From NCBI RefSeq assembly GCF_009933175.1, contig NZ_MAEJ01000028.1, positions 1-64,000 on the forward strand: 64,000 bases of DNA, given 5' to 3'. The notes under the pieces are model-generated. The model was given only the letters and a program-made list of their open reading frames with translations. It ran no database searches and was not told the origin of the DNA. Positions 1 through 7,499 of this stretch are shown in pieces. Numbering within the stretch: position 1 is the stretch's first letter; each line of letters opens with the position of its first letter. This DNA comes from Candidatus Enterococcus huntleyi (GTDB lineage: Bacteria > Bacillota > Bacilli > Lactobacillales > Enterococcaceae). A program made the translations under genes and the position numbers.

Positions 1-1
1 A

Positions 2-88
2 CGTGACCGCATCTATTTAGTTCAAGGCTTAATTTTTGAAGACGTTAAAGACAATAAAAAGAAGCTCCAGCTAAGCAAAGCTGCTTAA
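2..88 (+). CDS. 3' end of an unidentified protein (partial)
   Basis: An open frame enters from the left edge and stops at TAA 86-88, giving 28 residues that end in LQLSKAA. The charged tail (KDNKKK) and the short preceding segment RIYLVQGLIF are not enough to name a family. The last codons and the stop lie inside a hairpin (65-94) whose T-rich tail serves the convergent lexA transcript. It is convergent with lexA. Confidence is moderate that it is coding and low for any identity. Confidence 0.45.
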   Translation, partial: RDRIYLVQGLIFEDVKDNKKKLQLSKAA

Positions 89-94
89 CTGGAG
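53..94 (-). terminator. lexA terminator, overlapping the stop of the convergent gene
   Basis: Arms 65-77 (CTCCAGCTAAGCA) and 82-94 (TGCTTAACTGGAG) pair with one mismatch around a 4-nt loop. Read on the minus strand, the hairpin is followed by CTTCTTTTTATT, a U-rich tail, so it terminates lexA. The plus-strand side has no T-run. Confidence 0.75.
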
Positions 95-154
95 GCACTG
101 TACTCTATTCAATTTGACCCTCACCAACACTATTTGACGAAGAGCCCGTATTTT

Positions 155-778
155 TTAATGGATGCGGCTACGGTAAAGGCCCACCACTAATCCTAAGATT
201 GAGACATTCTCAAGGATAATAGGCTCTAGTGCATCATTTTCTGGTTGAAGGCGAATATAATTCTTCTCTTTGTAGAATCGTTTGCACGTGGCTTCATCTT
301 CATCGGTCATAGCGATTACGATGTCGCCATTCTTAGCGGATGCTTGTTTTCTAACAATCACATCATCGCCATCTAAAATCCCGGCATTAATCATACTTTC
401 CCCACGAATAGTCAACATAAATAATGTGCCATCTTCTGAAGCCAAGTTTGGTGGAATCGGAAAGAAATCAGACGCATCTTCTACAGCAAGGATTGGTTCA
501 CCTGCCGTAACAGTTCCTAAAACTGGAATAGTGGTTGGTTGAATATCAATTTTGGAAAGCCCTGTTGCAGTTAATTCAATGGCTCTTGGTTTAGTTGGGT
601 CGCGTAGAATCAGGCCCTTTTTTTCTAATCGTGCAAGATGCCCATGGACAGTTGAGGTAGAAGACAGATTTACGGCTTCACCAATCTCTCTGACTGTAGG
701 TGGATATCCTTTTGCATTGACCTGTTCATAGATATATTTTAAGATATCGACTTGTCTCGTTTCCGTACGTTTGGTCAC
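155..778 (-). CDS. lexA: LexA repressor of the SOS response
   Basis: LexA represses SOS genes and is inactivated when RecA-ssDNA stimulates its self-cleavage. The 207-residue product has the usual length. An N-terminal winged helix-turn-helix (about residues 1-65, with [21 protein letters not shown]) is followed by the cleavage site Ala92-Gly93 (VTAGEP) and a peptidase S24 domain with the Ser128 (GESMI) and Lys166 (ATCKRF) dyad. The start is GTG at 776-778, preceded by an AGAAGG ribosome binding site. It is divergent from a DUF896 gene and an SOS-box-like sequence lies between them, which predicts autoregulation. The arrangement lexA / small genes / tkt matches the Bacillus order. Confidence 0.97.
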   Translation of the reverse strand: MTKRTETRQVDILKYIYEQVNAKGYPPTVREIGEAVNLSSTSTVHGHLARLEKKGLILRDPTKPRAIELTATGLSKIDIQPTTIPVLGTVTAGEPILAVEDASDFFPIPPNLASEDGTLFMLTIRGESMINAGILDGDDVIVRKQASAKNGDIVIAMTDEDEATCKRFYKEKNYIRLQPENDALEPIILENVSILGLVVGLYRSRIH

Positions 779-834
779 GATTCACACCTTCTTTCATTTA
801 ATGATTTCAGTTTACCATATTAAATAAACGAAAT

Positions 835-848
835 CAAACAAGCGTTCG
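835..848. promoter_or_regulatory. Candidate SOS (LexA/DinR) box
   Basis: On the minus strand the sequence reads CGAACGCTTGTTTG, close to the Gram-positive LexA box (CGAAC-N4-GTTCG type). It sits between lexA and the divergent DUF896 gene, so it can serve both. One half-site is imperfect. Confidence 0.7.
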
Positions 849-928
849 CTTTTTCTGCTTATTTTTTGTTGTATTTTCAGAGAAACTTTAATAAGATAGG
901 AAGGGAGAGAAAAGAGGAGGGCTATTGT

Positions 929-1177
929 ATGTTATCAAAAGAAAAACTAGCTCGTATTAACGAATTAGCAAAGAAGAAAAAAGAAACAGGTCTTACTGAC
1001 ACGGAACTAAAAGAACAACAACTTTTAAGAGAAGAGTACTTAGGTGCTTTCCGTTCTGGGATGAAGCATCATATCGAAGGAATGAAGGTTGTTGATCCAG
1101 ATGGCAAAGATGTAACACCAGAAAAATTGAAACAAATTCAAAAAGAAAAAGGCTTACATAATCGCTCGAATGAGTAG
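929..1177 (+). CDS. DUF896 (YnzC-type) small protein
   Basis: An 82-residue, highly charged, mostly helical protein with the DUF896 pattern: an N-terminal [10 protein letters not shown] segment, a middle [10 protein letters not shown] and a [12 protein letters not shown] tail. The family is small and cytoplasmic, with B. subtilis YnzC as the known example; the molecular role is not firmly known. I place the start at ATG 929, eight bases after AAGAGGAGG; an upstream in-frame extension to 866 has no ribosome binding site. In Bacillus ynzC belongs to the SOS-controlled operon divergent from lexA, and the same arrangement and a candidate SOS box are seen here. tkt follows 92 bp downstream. Confidence 0.9.
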   Translation: MLSKEKLARINELAKKKKETGLTDTELKEQQLLREEYLGAFRSGMKHHIEGMKVVDPDGKDVTPEKLKQIQKEKGLHNRSNE

Positions 1178-1269
1178 AAATAAGCCGAATAAACATTGCA
1201 TTTCCTTTTATTTTCTTTTACAATGAAGGAGATAAAAGTAAAATAAACCTAAATTCAGGAGGGATTCTT

Positions 1270-3264
1270 TTGTTCGACAAAACAGATCAACTCGGCGTTA
1301 ATACAATCCGTACTTTAAGTATTGAAGCTATCCAAAAAGCTAATTCAGGTCATCCAGGTTTACCAATGGGGGCTGCACCAATGGCCTACGCATTATGGAC
1401 CAAACATTTAAAAGTTAATCCAACTACTTCTACTAACTGGGTCGATCGTGATCGCTTCGTGCTTTCAGCAGGTCATGGCTCAGCAATGCTTTATAGTTTG
1501 CTTCATTTATCTGGTTACGATGTGACGATTGATGATTTGAAGAATTTCCGTCAATGGGATAGCCGCACGCCTGGGCATCCAGAAGTCCATCACACGGATG
1601 GTGTCGAAGCAACAACAGGTCCTCTAGGCCAAGGTATCGCAATGGCTGTTGGTATGGCGATGTCTGAAGCTCATTTGGCTGCAACATACAATCGTGAACA
1701 TTTTAATGTAATGGATCACTATACGTACGCATTATGTGGCGATGGCGATTTAATGGAAGGTGTTTCTCAAGAAGCAGCTTCAATGGCTGGTCACATGAAA
1801 TTAGGTAAATTAGTCGTTTTATACGATTCAAATGATATTTCATTAGATGGACCGACTTCTAAAGCCTTCACTGAAAATGTGGGTGCGCGTTTTGAAGCAT
1901 ACGGTTGGCAACATATCCTTGTGAAAGATGGCAATGATTTAGAAGCTATCTCACAAGCAATCGACGCAGCGAAAGCTGAAACTGACAAACCAACATTGAT
2001 TGAAGTCAAAACAGTCATCGGTTATGGCGCACCAAAAGAAGGGACCTCTGCAGTGCATGGTGCTCCTTTAGGTGATGAAGGAATTTCTGTTGCTAAAGCT
2101 GTTTACGGTTGGGAATATCCTGACTTTACAGTGCCTGATGAAGTGGCTGCTCGTTTTAAAGAAAAAATGCAAACAGAAGGCCAACAAGCAGAACAAGCTT
2201 GGACAGAATTATTTGCCAACTACAAACATGCATATCCAGAATTGGCTGCTCAATTTGAAGATGCTTTTGCTGGCAAATTACCTGAAGGCTGGGACAAAGA
2301 ATTACCTCATTATGAAGTAGGATCTAGCCAAGCAAGCCGTGTCTCTAGTAAAGATATGATTCAAGCAATCTCGAAAGCTGTTCCAAGCTTCTGGGGTGGA
2401 TCAGCTGACTTATCTGGCTCTAACAATACAATGGTTGCAGCAGAAAAAGATTTCGAACCTGGCCAATACGAAGGTCGCAACATCTGGTTTGGTGTGCGTG
2501 AATTTGCTATGGCTTCAGCGATGAACGGAATTCAATTACACGGCGGAACAAAAGTATATGGCGGAACATTCTTCGTCTTTACTGATTATTTACGCCCAGC
2601 GATTCGTTTAGCAGCTATCCAAAACATGCCTGTAACTTATGTCTTAACGCATGATTCAGTAGCTGTCGGTGAAGATGGCCCGACACATGAACCAATCGAA
2701 CAATTAGCTAGCGTGCGTTGCATGCCTGGCGTGCATGTCGTTCGTCCTGCAGATGGCAATGAAACCCGTGCTGCTTGGAAATTAGCGATGGAATCAACAG
2801 ATACTCCGACTATTTTAGTCTTGAGCCGTCAAAACTTACCAGCACTTGAAGGAACTGATGAATTAGCGGATACTGAATTAGCTAAAGGTGGCTACGTCTT
2901 ATCTCCACAAAAAGGTGAAACACCAGACGGTATCCTAATTGCGACAGGTTCTGAAGTTGCTCTTGCAGTTGCAGCTCAAAAAGAATTAGCAGCACAAGGC
3001 AAAGATGTTTCAGTGGTTTCTTTACCAAGTTTTGATTTGTTTGATGCACAAGATGCAGCTTACAAAGAATCAGTTTTACCAAAAGCTGTCACAAAACGTG
3101 TTGGTATTGAAGTAGCTTCACCATTTGGTTGGGAACGTTACACAGGGACAGAAGGTAAAATGATCGGAATTGATCACTTTGGCGCTTCAGCACCTGGCGA
3201 TAAGATTCTTGCTGAATTTGGCTTCACTGTTGAAAATGTTGTTACGACTTACAATTCATTATAA
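1270..3264 (+). CDS. tkt: Transketolase
   Basis: Transfers two-carbon units between sugar phosphates in the non-oxidative pentose phosphate pathway using thiamine diphosphate. At 664 residues it is full length. The N-terminal TPP domain contains the GDGDLMEG motif and [15 protein letters not shown]. The pyrimidine-binding domain has [15 protein letters not shown] and the [16 protein letters not shown] segment, and a C-terminal domain ends the protein. The start is TTG at 1270, following AGGAGGGA at 1257-1264. It sits downstream of the lexA/DUF896 pair, as in Bacillus. A strong hairpin terminator follows within 50 bp. Confidence 0.98.
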   Translation: MFDKTDQLGVNTIRTLSIEAIQKANSGHPGLPMGAAPMAYALWTKHLKVNPTTSTNWVDRDRFVLSAGHGSAMLYSLLHLSGYDVTIDDLKNFRQWDSRTPGHPEVHHTDGVEATTGPLGQGIAMAVGMAMSEAHLAATYNREHFNVMDHYTYALCGDGDLMEGVSQEAASMAGHMKLGKLVVLYDSNDISLDGPTSKAFTENVGARFEAYGWQHILVKDGNDLEAISQAIDAAKAETDKPTLIEVKTVIGYGAPKEGTSAVHGAPLGDEGISVAKAVYGWEYPDFTVPDEVAARFKEKMQTEGQQAEQAWTELFANYKHAYPELAAQFEDAFAGKLPEGWDKELPHYEVGSSQASRVSSKDMIQAISKAVPSFWGGSADLSGSNNTMVAAEKDFEPGQYEGRNIWFGVREFAMASAMNGIQLHGGTKVYGGTFFVFTDYLRPAIRLAAIQNMPVTYVLTHDSVAVGEDGPTHEPIEQLASVRCMPGVHVVRPADGNETRAAWKLAMESTDTPTILVLSRQNLPALEGTDELADTELAKGGYVLSPQKGETPDGILIATGSEVALAVAAQKELAAQGKDVSVVSLPSFDLFDAQDAAYKESVLPKAVTKRVGIEVASPFGWERYTGTEGKMIGIDHFGASAPGDKILAEFGFTVENVVTTYNSL

Positions 3265-3305
3265 GAAGTAACTTTTCTAAAATAGCTCAAAAATAGTATA
3301 AAACC

Positions 3306-3340
3306 AAGAAGACTTACAGAATCTGTAAGTCTTCTTTTTT
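3306..3340 (+). terminator. tkt terminator
   Basis: Arms AAGAAGACTTACAG (3306-3319) and CTGTAAGTCTTCTT (3323-3336) pair perfectly, and a T-run follows. On the other strand the same bases encode the last codons of a relic gene, see 3314-3380. Confidence 0.92.
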
Positions 3341-3380
3341 ATATCTCTTGTGTCTTACTAGAGTCTTTTATGTTTCCGGC
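3314..3380 (-). pseudogene. Relic of the 3' end of a SAP/DUF6434-type gene, copy 1
   Basis: The minus strand encodes TLVRHKRYKKEDLQIL-stop, with the stop at 3314-3316. This matches the tail of the better-preserved relic at 4094-4234 (SLAGHNKYEEEDLQIL). A one-base deletion separates it from an upstream KHK codon block. The nucleotide similarity to the other copy extends from 3275 to 3380, including 13 identical bases (TTCTAAAATAGCT) beyond the stop. Only the extreme 3' end survives, so this is decayed DNA and not a working gene. Confidence 0.55.
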
Positions 3381-3464
3381 GGTCTTTAGAAAATAAAAAC
3401 AGACAAATACCGTTTAGGAGTAAAAATGAACCAATTGGGAAAATATTTTAGGCTGATTCTATTT

Positions 3465-3480
3465 ATCAATTATAATTGAT
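3465..3480. promoter_or_regulatory. Perfect 16-bp palindrome containing a -10 box
   Basis: ATCAATTATAATTGAT is a perfect palindrome that includes TATAAT at 3471-3476, about 30 bp before the next start codon. No good -35 box is visible. It may be an operator overlapping a weak promoter; the regulator is unknown. Confidence 0.4.
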
Positions 3481-3506
3481 GTATCAAAACACTGGAGGGA
3501 ACAGTT

Positions 3507-3917
3507 ATGTTTAATGAAATTATTGATTTTGTTCAAAAATATTTGTATTTCGGAATGATGGTATTTGGACTTATTGTGATTTTTTATGGTATTTTCCGAA
3601 TGAATCGTGTGGAGAAGAATGGGACGAAGGAAGAACGAATAGCCAATCAAAAAGCCATGGTATTTACTACAAAAGCCTTTCTTTATTTAACTGCTCTTCA
3701 ACTTACCTTTGGAGTGCTGACCTATGTTCTCAATGGCTTCGATGGTAATTTAACGTATGAAACCTTTGTGAATAAGTATTTCCAAGTCAGCACGTTAGTT
3801 CTAGGAATTGCTTATTTTAGCGCGTTGGATTTTTACTCTAGATCAAAAAAAGACCAGGAAAAAATGACAGAACAAATCCTAGGTAGCGCTCTAACTCAAA
3901 AGGGGAAGAAAAGATAG
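3507..3917 (+). CDS. Small integral membrane protein of unknown function
   Basis: The 136-residue product has three hydrophobic segments, about residues 13-30 (YFGMMVFGLIVIFYGIF), 52-72 (FLYLTALQLTFGVLTYVL) and 90-108 (STLVLGIAYFSALDF), and a charged C-terminal tail (KKDQEKM, KGKKR). No catalytic motif is recognisable. The start is ATG 3507 with GGAGGGA upstream. It stands alone, bracketed by two copies of the tkt terminator/relic-gene sequence, which suggests it sits on a small inserted segment. I do not recognise a family. Confidence 0.75.
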   Translation: MFNEIIDFVQKYLYFGMMVFGLIVIFYGIFRMNRVEKNGTKEERIANQKAMVFTTKAFLYLTALQLTFGVLTYVLNGFDGNLTYETFVNKYFQVSTLVLGIAYFSALDFYSRSKKDQEKMTEQILGSALTQKGKKR

Positions 3918-4093
3918 ACTAGACGTGCAAAAGTAAAAATAATCGATGAGAAAAATCACTGAACCTGTGAATCAGTCTCCTAATAGACAATAGATTTTAT
4001 AATTTTCAGTTCGCTCATTTAGCTGGAAATGTGGTAACAATTTTCAACTAAATGATAACAAGGAGCTTCTAAAATAGCTAAAAAGAAGAAGAC
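3918..4093. other. Intergenic region with one weak hairpin
   Basis: This stretch has no gene. A hairpin (CATTTAG...CTAAATG, about 4016-4053) could fold but has no T-run. From 4067 the sequence belongs to copy 2 of the repeated tkt-terminator/relic segment. Confidence 0.4.
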
Positions 4094-4234
4094 TTACAGA
4101 ATTTGTAGGTCTTCTTCTTCATATTTATTGTGCCCAGCTAGAGATTTTTTATGTTTCCAGCATTGGATTGCCTGAGCCAGTGAAGCACCTTTATTCGCTG
4201 CAAAGAAATCACGAATGTATGTATTATATTCGAA
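4094..4234 (-). pseudogene. Relic of the 3' end of a SAP/DUF6434-type gene, copy 2
   Basis: The minus strand holds 46 codons ending at TAA (4094-4096). The product contains YIRDFFAANKGASL, QAIQCWKHKKSL and a NKYEEEDLQIL tail. This resembles the C-terminal end of SAP-domain/DUF6434 proteins found in lactic acid bacteria (a YIRDFF...W.KKSL pattern, recalled from the family). Upstream of it lie two in-frame stops (TAATAA) and no start, so the N-terminal part is missing. The 3' codons form a hairpin (AAGAAGACTTACA...TGTAGGTCTTCTT) like that of tkt. An 82-codon ORF in another frame over the same bases is a shadow. Confidence 0.6.
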
Positions 4235-4271
4235 TTATTATAGAAACTACTCACTCGATTGCAAAATAGTT

Positions 4272-4277
4272 TATAAT
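4272..4277 (+). promoter_or_regulatory. -10 box of the rpiR-type gene
   Basis: TATAAT lies 30 bp upstream of the start codon; no clear -35 hexamer is present at 17 bp. Confidence 0.4.
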
Positions 4278-4306
4278 AGGCTAGGTGGAGGAAAGGGGAT
4301 AAGCTG

Positions 4307-5062
4307 ATGATTATCGATAAACTAAACGACTTGATTAATGCCAATGAAGAAGGAAGTACCGCTTCGATCATTAGTAAATTCGTCAAAGCTAATATCGCGA
4401 CGTTGCACGAGCTGACGATTGATGAGATTGCGGCTAGTTGCTATGTCTCAAAGGGGCAAGTCTCAAAATATGTGAAACGTCTAGATTATGAAACTTTTGG
4501 CGAATTTCGGCTGGCTTGCTTAGATTATTGTGATTCTTTGACTAGAAAGAATCGTTTATTTACAAAAGAGCAGAGTCTTCAGGAAAATAGTCAGTTAACG
4601 ACACGTGAACTGAGCAAGGCCTTAGATTATGTCGCAACAGCTATCAATTATCAGCAGCTAGAAAAATTTAGCACGACCCTTTTGACGAGTCAAAAAATTT
4701 ATGTTTATGCCCAAGGAGAAGCAAGGGCTTTATGTAATTATCTGCAAGCTGAACTGAGTCCTTTTCAAAAAGAAGTGATCATCTGTGACTCAGACTTTCT
4801 GAAAATAACGCAGTTAAATCGTCAAGATGCCTTACTAATTATGAGTATCAATGGACAATCTTTTCAGTATAATCAGCGGATAATCAAACGTTTGACGACC
4901 TCTCCAGCCAATAAATGGCTACTAACTTGTAAGGAAGACTTGCCATTTTCTAGCAATACATTACTCGTTCCATCTTATAATAAACGTTTCAATACCTTAG
5001 CCGTGCGCCATGTATTGGATTTACTAATCGCCCAAATAGCTATTTCACAATCAGCTAGATAA
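4307..5062 (+). CDS. RpiR/MurR-family transcriptional regulator (HTH + SIS)
   Basis: The 251-residue protein has an N-terminal RpiR-type helix-turn-helix (about residues 1-75, with LTIDEIAASCYVSKGQVSKYVKRLDY). A C-terminal SIS domain (about 105-240, with KIYVYAQGEARALCNYL) binds phosphosugars in this family. Such proteins usually control an adjacent sugar or amino-sugar operon, but no transporter or enzyme gene is next to it here, so the target is unknown. The start is ATG 4307 after GGAGGAAAGGGG. It is followed by 1.3 kb of repeat-rich non-coding DNA, so it may be a regulator left behind when its operon was lost (inference). Confidence 0.85.
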   Translation: MIIDKLNDLINANEEGSTASIISKFVKANIATLHELTIDEIAASCYVSKGQVSKYVKRLDYETFGEFRLACLDYCDSLTRKNRLFTKEQSLQENSQLTTRELSKALDYVATAINYQQLEKFSTTLLTSQKIYVYAQGEARALCNYLQAELSPFQKEVIICDSDFLKITQLNRQDALLIMSINGQSFQYNQRIIKRLTTSPANKWLLTCKEDLPFSSNTLLVPSYNKRFNTLAVRHVLDLLIAQIAISQSAR

Positions 5063-5251
5063 AAAAAGAGGCAAGCGCTAAGATAGTCCATCTCCGCAAC
5101 AAATTAGTTAGATTATTGAATAAAAATCCAATTTTTAAATCAACAATCTAATCTTATTGGTCAATACATCGGTGTCTAATTTAGAAAGCTTATATCGATA
5201 GTAAAAGTAGAATAAATACGAAAAGAGAGAATCAAGACCTGTTTTTTTCCT

Positions 5252-5391
5252 ACTAGTCTTCATTCGCACAACTTTTAAGATAAAAAATAAGGGGAAAAGG
5301 CTGATTTTAACGAAAAAAACTACTAGATAATGGATTCTTGCTATTTAGTGATCCGCTAAAACTTCAAAAAACTGTGCGAATAGACACTAGT
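5252..5391. repeat. Inverted-terminal-repeat element, copy A
   Basis: The 140-bp element begins with ACTAGTCTTCATTCGCACA and ends with TGTGCGAATAGACACTAGT, whose reverse complement matches the left arm at 16 of 19 positions. The core contains GGGGAAAAGGCTGATTTTAA and ACTAGATAATGGATTCTTG. It is about 90% identical to copy B. No open frame or target-site duplication is evident. Confidence 0.85.
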
Positions 5392-5553
5392 GGCTAATTT
5401 TCCCTACTACAGATAAAAATGTAAAATTGGGCACTTATTTCAGCTAATTTTTTTATAGGAAACAGCTGTAGAATCCTATACATATAGGATTCTCTATTTA
5501 TTATACATTTCGATTCGAAGATTGAATGGGAGATATAAGTCAAAATTTTCCCT

Positions 5554-5692
5554 ACTAGTCTTCATTCGCACAACTTTTAAGATAAAAAGTAAGGGGAAAA
5601 GGCTAGTTTTAACGAAAAAACTACTAGACAATGGATTCTTGCAATTTGAGACTCGACCAAAACACTCGAAAACTGTGCGAATAGACACTAGT
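5554..5692. repeat. Inverted-terminal-repeat element, copy B
   Basis: The 139-bp element has the same left and right arms as copy A and nearly the same core (ACTAGACAATGGATTCTTG). It lies in the same orientation, 162 bp beyond copy A. Differences from copy A concentrate in the stretch after the core, before the right arm. Confidence 0.85.
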
Positions 5693-5836
5693 GACAAAAA
5701 ACTAGAAATATTAACTTGAGAAAGAACCAGCTGGTATAGCTAAGACTGTAAAAGGTTCTAATCGTGGAGAAACTTACTTCAAAAAAATATTTTTTAGCTC
5801 CCGTAGTTCTTCCCACGAAGCAGTATTAATGCATAA

Positions 5837-5889
5837 AAATAAAGTAGCAAGCAGTTGAATGGATTCCTTCAACTGTTGCTACTTTATTT
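5837..5889. terminator. Strong bidirectional terminator hairpin with no adjacent gene
   Basis: Left arm 5837-5859 and right arm 5868-5889 (TTCAACTGTTGCTACTTTAT) pair over about 22 bp with one bulged base. T-rich tails follow on both strands. No coding sequence precedes it on either side within 700 bp, so it may end a non-coding transcript or be a leftover. Confidence 0.75.
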
Positions 5890-5975
5890 TTTACTAGAAG
5901 AATTTTAGGTGTTTAGTCTGGAAGTTCTTATTTGCTGTTCTGCCTAATCGATAGCAAATTCCCTACTTGCTACTC

Positions 5976-6104
5976 GTGTTTATGTATGGTCTTTCTGAGG
6001 AAAAGATCGATAAAATCGACAAGGTTATAGGCGAAATCCACTAGAAAATGGATTCTTAGAATTTGATGTCCTAAAAAACGCAAAATATCATACATCAGAA
6101 ACAC
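5976..6104. repeat. Inverted-terminal-repeat element, divergent copy C
   Basis: The core CCACTAGAAAATGGATTCTT matches copies A and B, but the ends are different: GTGTTTATGTATGG on the left and CATACATCAGAAACAC on the right. These still pair with each other, with one 3-nt bulge. So the core is kept while the arms have changed together. Confidence 0.65.
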
Positions 6105-6287
6105 TGTTATAAGAAAATTGAATAATTCAAAGTTTCTAGTCTTCACTTAGTAAATTATTTAGATTATCGAATTTTTATATCTTTAATAATATCGTTGTTA
6201 TTTATTTTGATTACAAATCCTTCATCTCACTTCTGTTGATAGTTTGTTACAAGCCTTTTACAAATTCGTTTTATCGATTCGTAAGAT

Positions 6288-6316
6288 TTGTCCTTGCCAA
6301 TATTTCCTCCTATAAT
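6288..6316 (+). promoter_or_regulatory. Promoter of the GH73-LysM gene
   Basis: TTGTCC (6288-6293) and TATAAT (6311-6316) are separated by 17 bp, about 70 bp ahead of the TTG start at 6387. Confidence 0.65.
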
Positions 6317-6386
6317 TGGTAGTGCTTGAAACCCATTTTTTGTTATTATTTCAATTTATTGTTTCTATATAAAAGGAGGAGTTATT

Positions 6387-7256
6387 TTGCAAAACTATCC
6401 AACACGTAGTGCTCGACATCAAAAAAGGAAGGTGAAAACGCCTATCCTGAATCCTAAAACAATTGTTCCATTAATTGGTACCGGCTTAATGGTTGCTTCA
6501 TTTTCAACGCCATTATTTGTTCAAGAGGCCGCGGCTAACACGTCGACCTATCAAGCACCTTCAGCGAGTGCCATTGATTCATTTATCGAACAAATTGGCT
6601 GGACTGCTTCTGAGGTCGCTGCTAGTAATGACTTATATGCCTCAGTGATGATTGCCCAAGCGTTATTAGAAAGCGGTTATGGCACTTCAGGGTTGTCTAA
6701 TGCCCCTTACTATAATTTATTTGGTGTCAAAGGTAGCTACGACACGGGAGTTTACATGTCTACACAGGAATACCTAAATGGTCAATGGGTAACCATGAGT
6801 GAGCCGTTTAGACAGTACAATTCTTTTTACGAATCGCTCCAAGACCATGCCAATGTGTTACGCTCGACTAGTTTTACTACGGGTGCCTATCATTATTCAG
6901 GTGCTTGGCTGAGCCAAACCACAAGCTATTTGGATGCAACGGCTTATTTAACGGGTCGATACGCAACCGATCCGGGCTATGCTGGAAAATTAAATTGGTT
7001 AATCTCTACTTATAATTTAACTCGTTTTGATAGTCAATATTCCGGCTACCAAACGACTGCTACCAGCTATTCTGACTCTTCCTATGATCAAACAGGTGGC
7101 ACAGGTATTGCGACTGCAACACAAAGTTATACTGTTCAATCAGGCGATACATTATGGGATATTGCCAACACCTTCGGTACGACCGTCGATGCAATTAGCG
7201 CTAACAATGGCTTATCTGGCTATACGATTATGATTGGCCAACAATTGATTGTCTAA
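6387..7256 (+). CDS. Secreted GH73 N-acetylglucosaminidase with C-terminal LysM
   Basis: A peptidoglycan hydrolase that is exported and held on the cell wall. The 289-residue protein has a basic N-terminus, a hydrophobic signal segment (about residues 28-48) ending near QEAAANT, and a GH73 domain (about 60-215). The catalytic-type glutamate is in QALLESGYGTSGLS, and NLFGVKGSY is also typical. A Ser/Thr/Tyr-rich linker precedes one LysM (about 246-289, YTVQSGDTLWDIANTFG). The start is TTG 6387, six bases after AAAAGGAGGA. It is smaller than enterococcal AtlA, which carries several LysM units, and has only one. A strong terminator follows, so it is monocistronic. Confidence 0.93.
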   Translation: MQNYPTRSARHQKRKVKTPILNPKTIVPLIGTGLMVASFSTPLFVQEAAANTSTYQAPSASAIDSFIEQIGWTASEVAASNDLYASVMIAQALLESGYGTSGLSNAPYYNLFGVKGSYDTGVYMSTQEYLNGQWVTMSEPFRQYNSFYESLQDHANVLRSTSFTTGAYHYSGAWLSQTTSYLDATAYLTGRYATDPGYAGKLNWLISTYNLTRFDSQYSGYQTTATSYSDSSYDQTGGTGIATATQSYTVQSGDTLWDIANTFGTTVDAISANNGLSGYTIMIGQQLIV

Positions 7257-7296
7257 AATAGCTGCTCATTCAGCTGACTTATTAAAAATACTAATT

Positions 7297-7340
7297 AAAA
7301 AAGATTATCCGCGAAAATTTTTCGGATAATCTTTTTTTTT
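7297..7340 (+). terminator. Terminator of the GH73 gene
   Basis: AAAAAAGATTATCCG (7297-7311) pairs with CGGATAATCTTTTTT (from 7323), and ten Ts follow. Confidence 0.95.
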
Positions 7341-7435
7341 GCTTTTCAGCCAATAGCATAGAGTGATGAGCTCTGGCTACAACAAAAAATCAACACACAA
7401 AGCTGTCCCACAAAAACCAAATCCATTTATTTCGG

Positions 7436-7467
7436 TTGACTTTGTAAAAAGTTTAGGTTAACCTAAA
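7436..7467 (+). promoter_or_regulatory. efaCBA promoter with overlapping EfaR/MntR-type operator
   Basis: TTGACT (7436-7441) and a -10 TAACCT (7459-7464) are spaced 17 bp. The perfect palindrome TTTAGGTTAACCTAAA (7452-7467) covers the -10. Such palindromes are the known target type of DtxR-family manganese regulators (MntR, EfaR), so metal-dependent repression is expected. Confidence 0.8.
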
Positions 7468-7499
7468 AATATCAAAGAGGAAGTGTAAAGGAGGAAGTT

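Larger units (their letters stand above)
5063..6386. other. 1.3-kb repeat-rich region without genes
   Basis: No credible coding sequence is seen. The stretch contains three copies of an inverted-terminal-repeat element (5252-5391, 5554-5692, 5976-6104), a strong orphan terminator hairpin (5837-5889), a short direct repeat (5101-5121 and 6152-6172, 19 of 21 identical), and at its end the promoter of the GH73 gene. The ORF at 5522-5719 merely reads through the second element. Confidence 0.8.

Noticed and set aside
4138-4386. 82-codon minus-strand ORF
   Set aside because: It is in a different frame from the recognisable SAP/DUF6434-type tail over the same bases and overlaps the rpiR-type promoter and start.
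5522-5719. 65-codon plus-strand ORF
   Set aside because: It reads through repeat element B, which exists in copies that do not keep the frame, and it has no ribosome binding site.
5252-6104. Repeat cluster as a CRISPR array
   Set aside because: Copies are 130-140 bp, only three, unevenly spaced, with long inverted arms and no cas genes.
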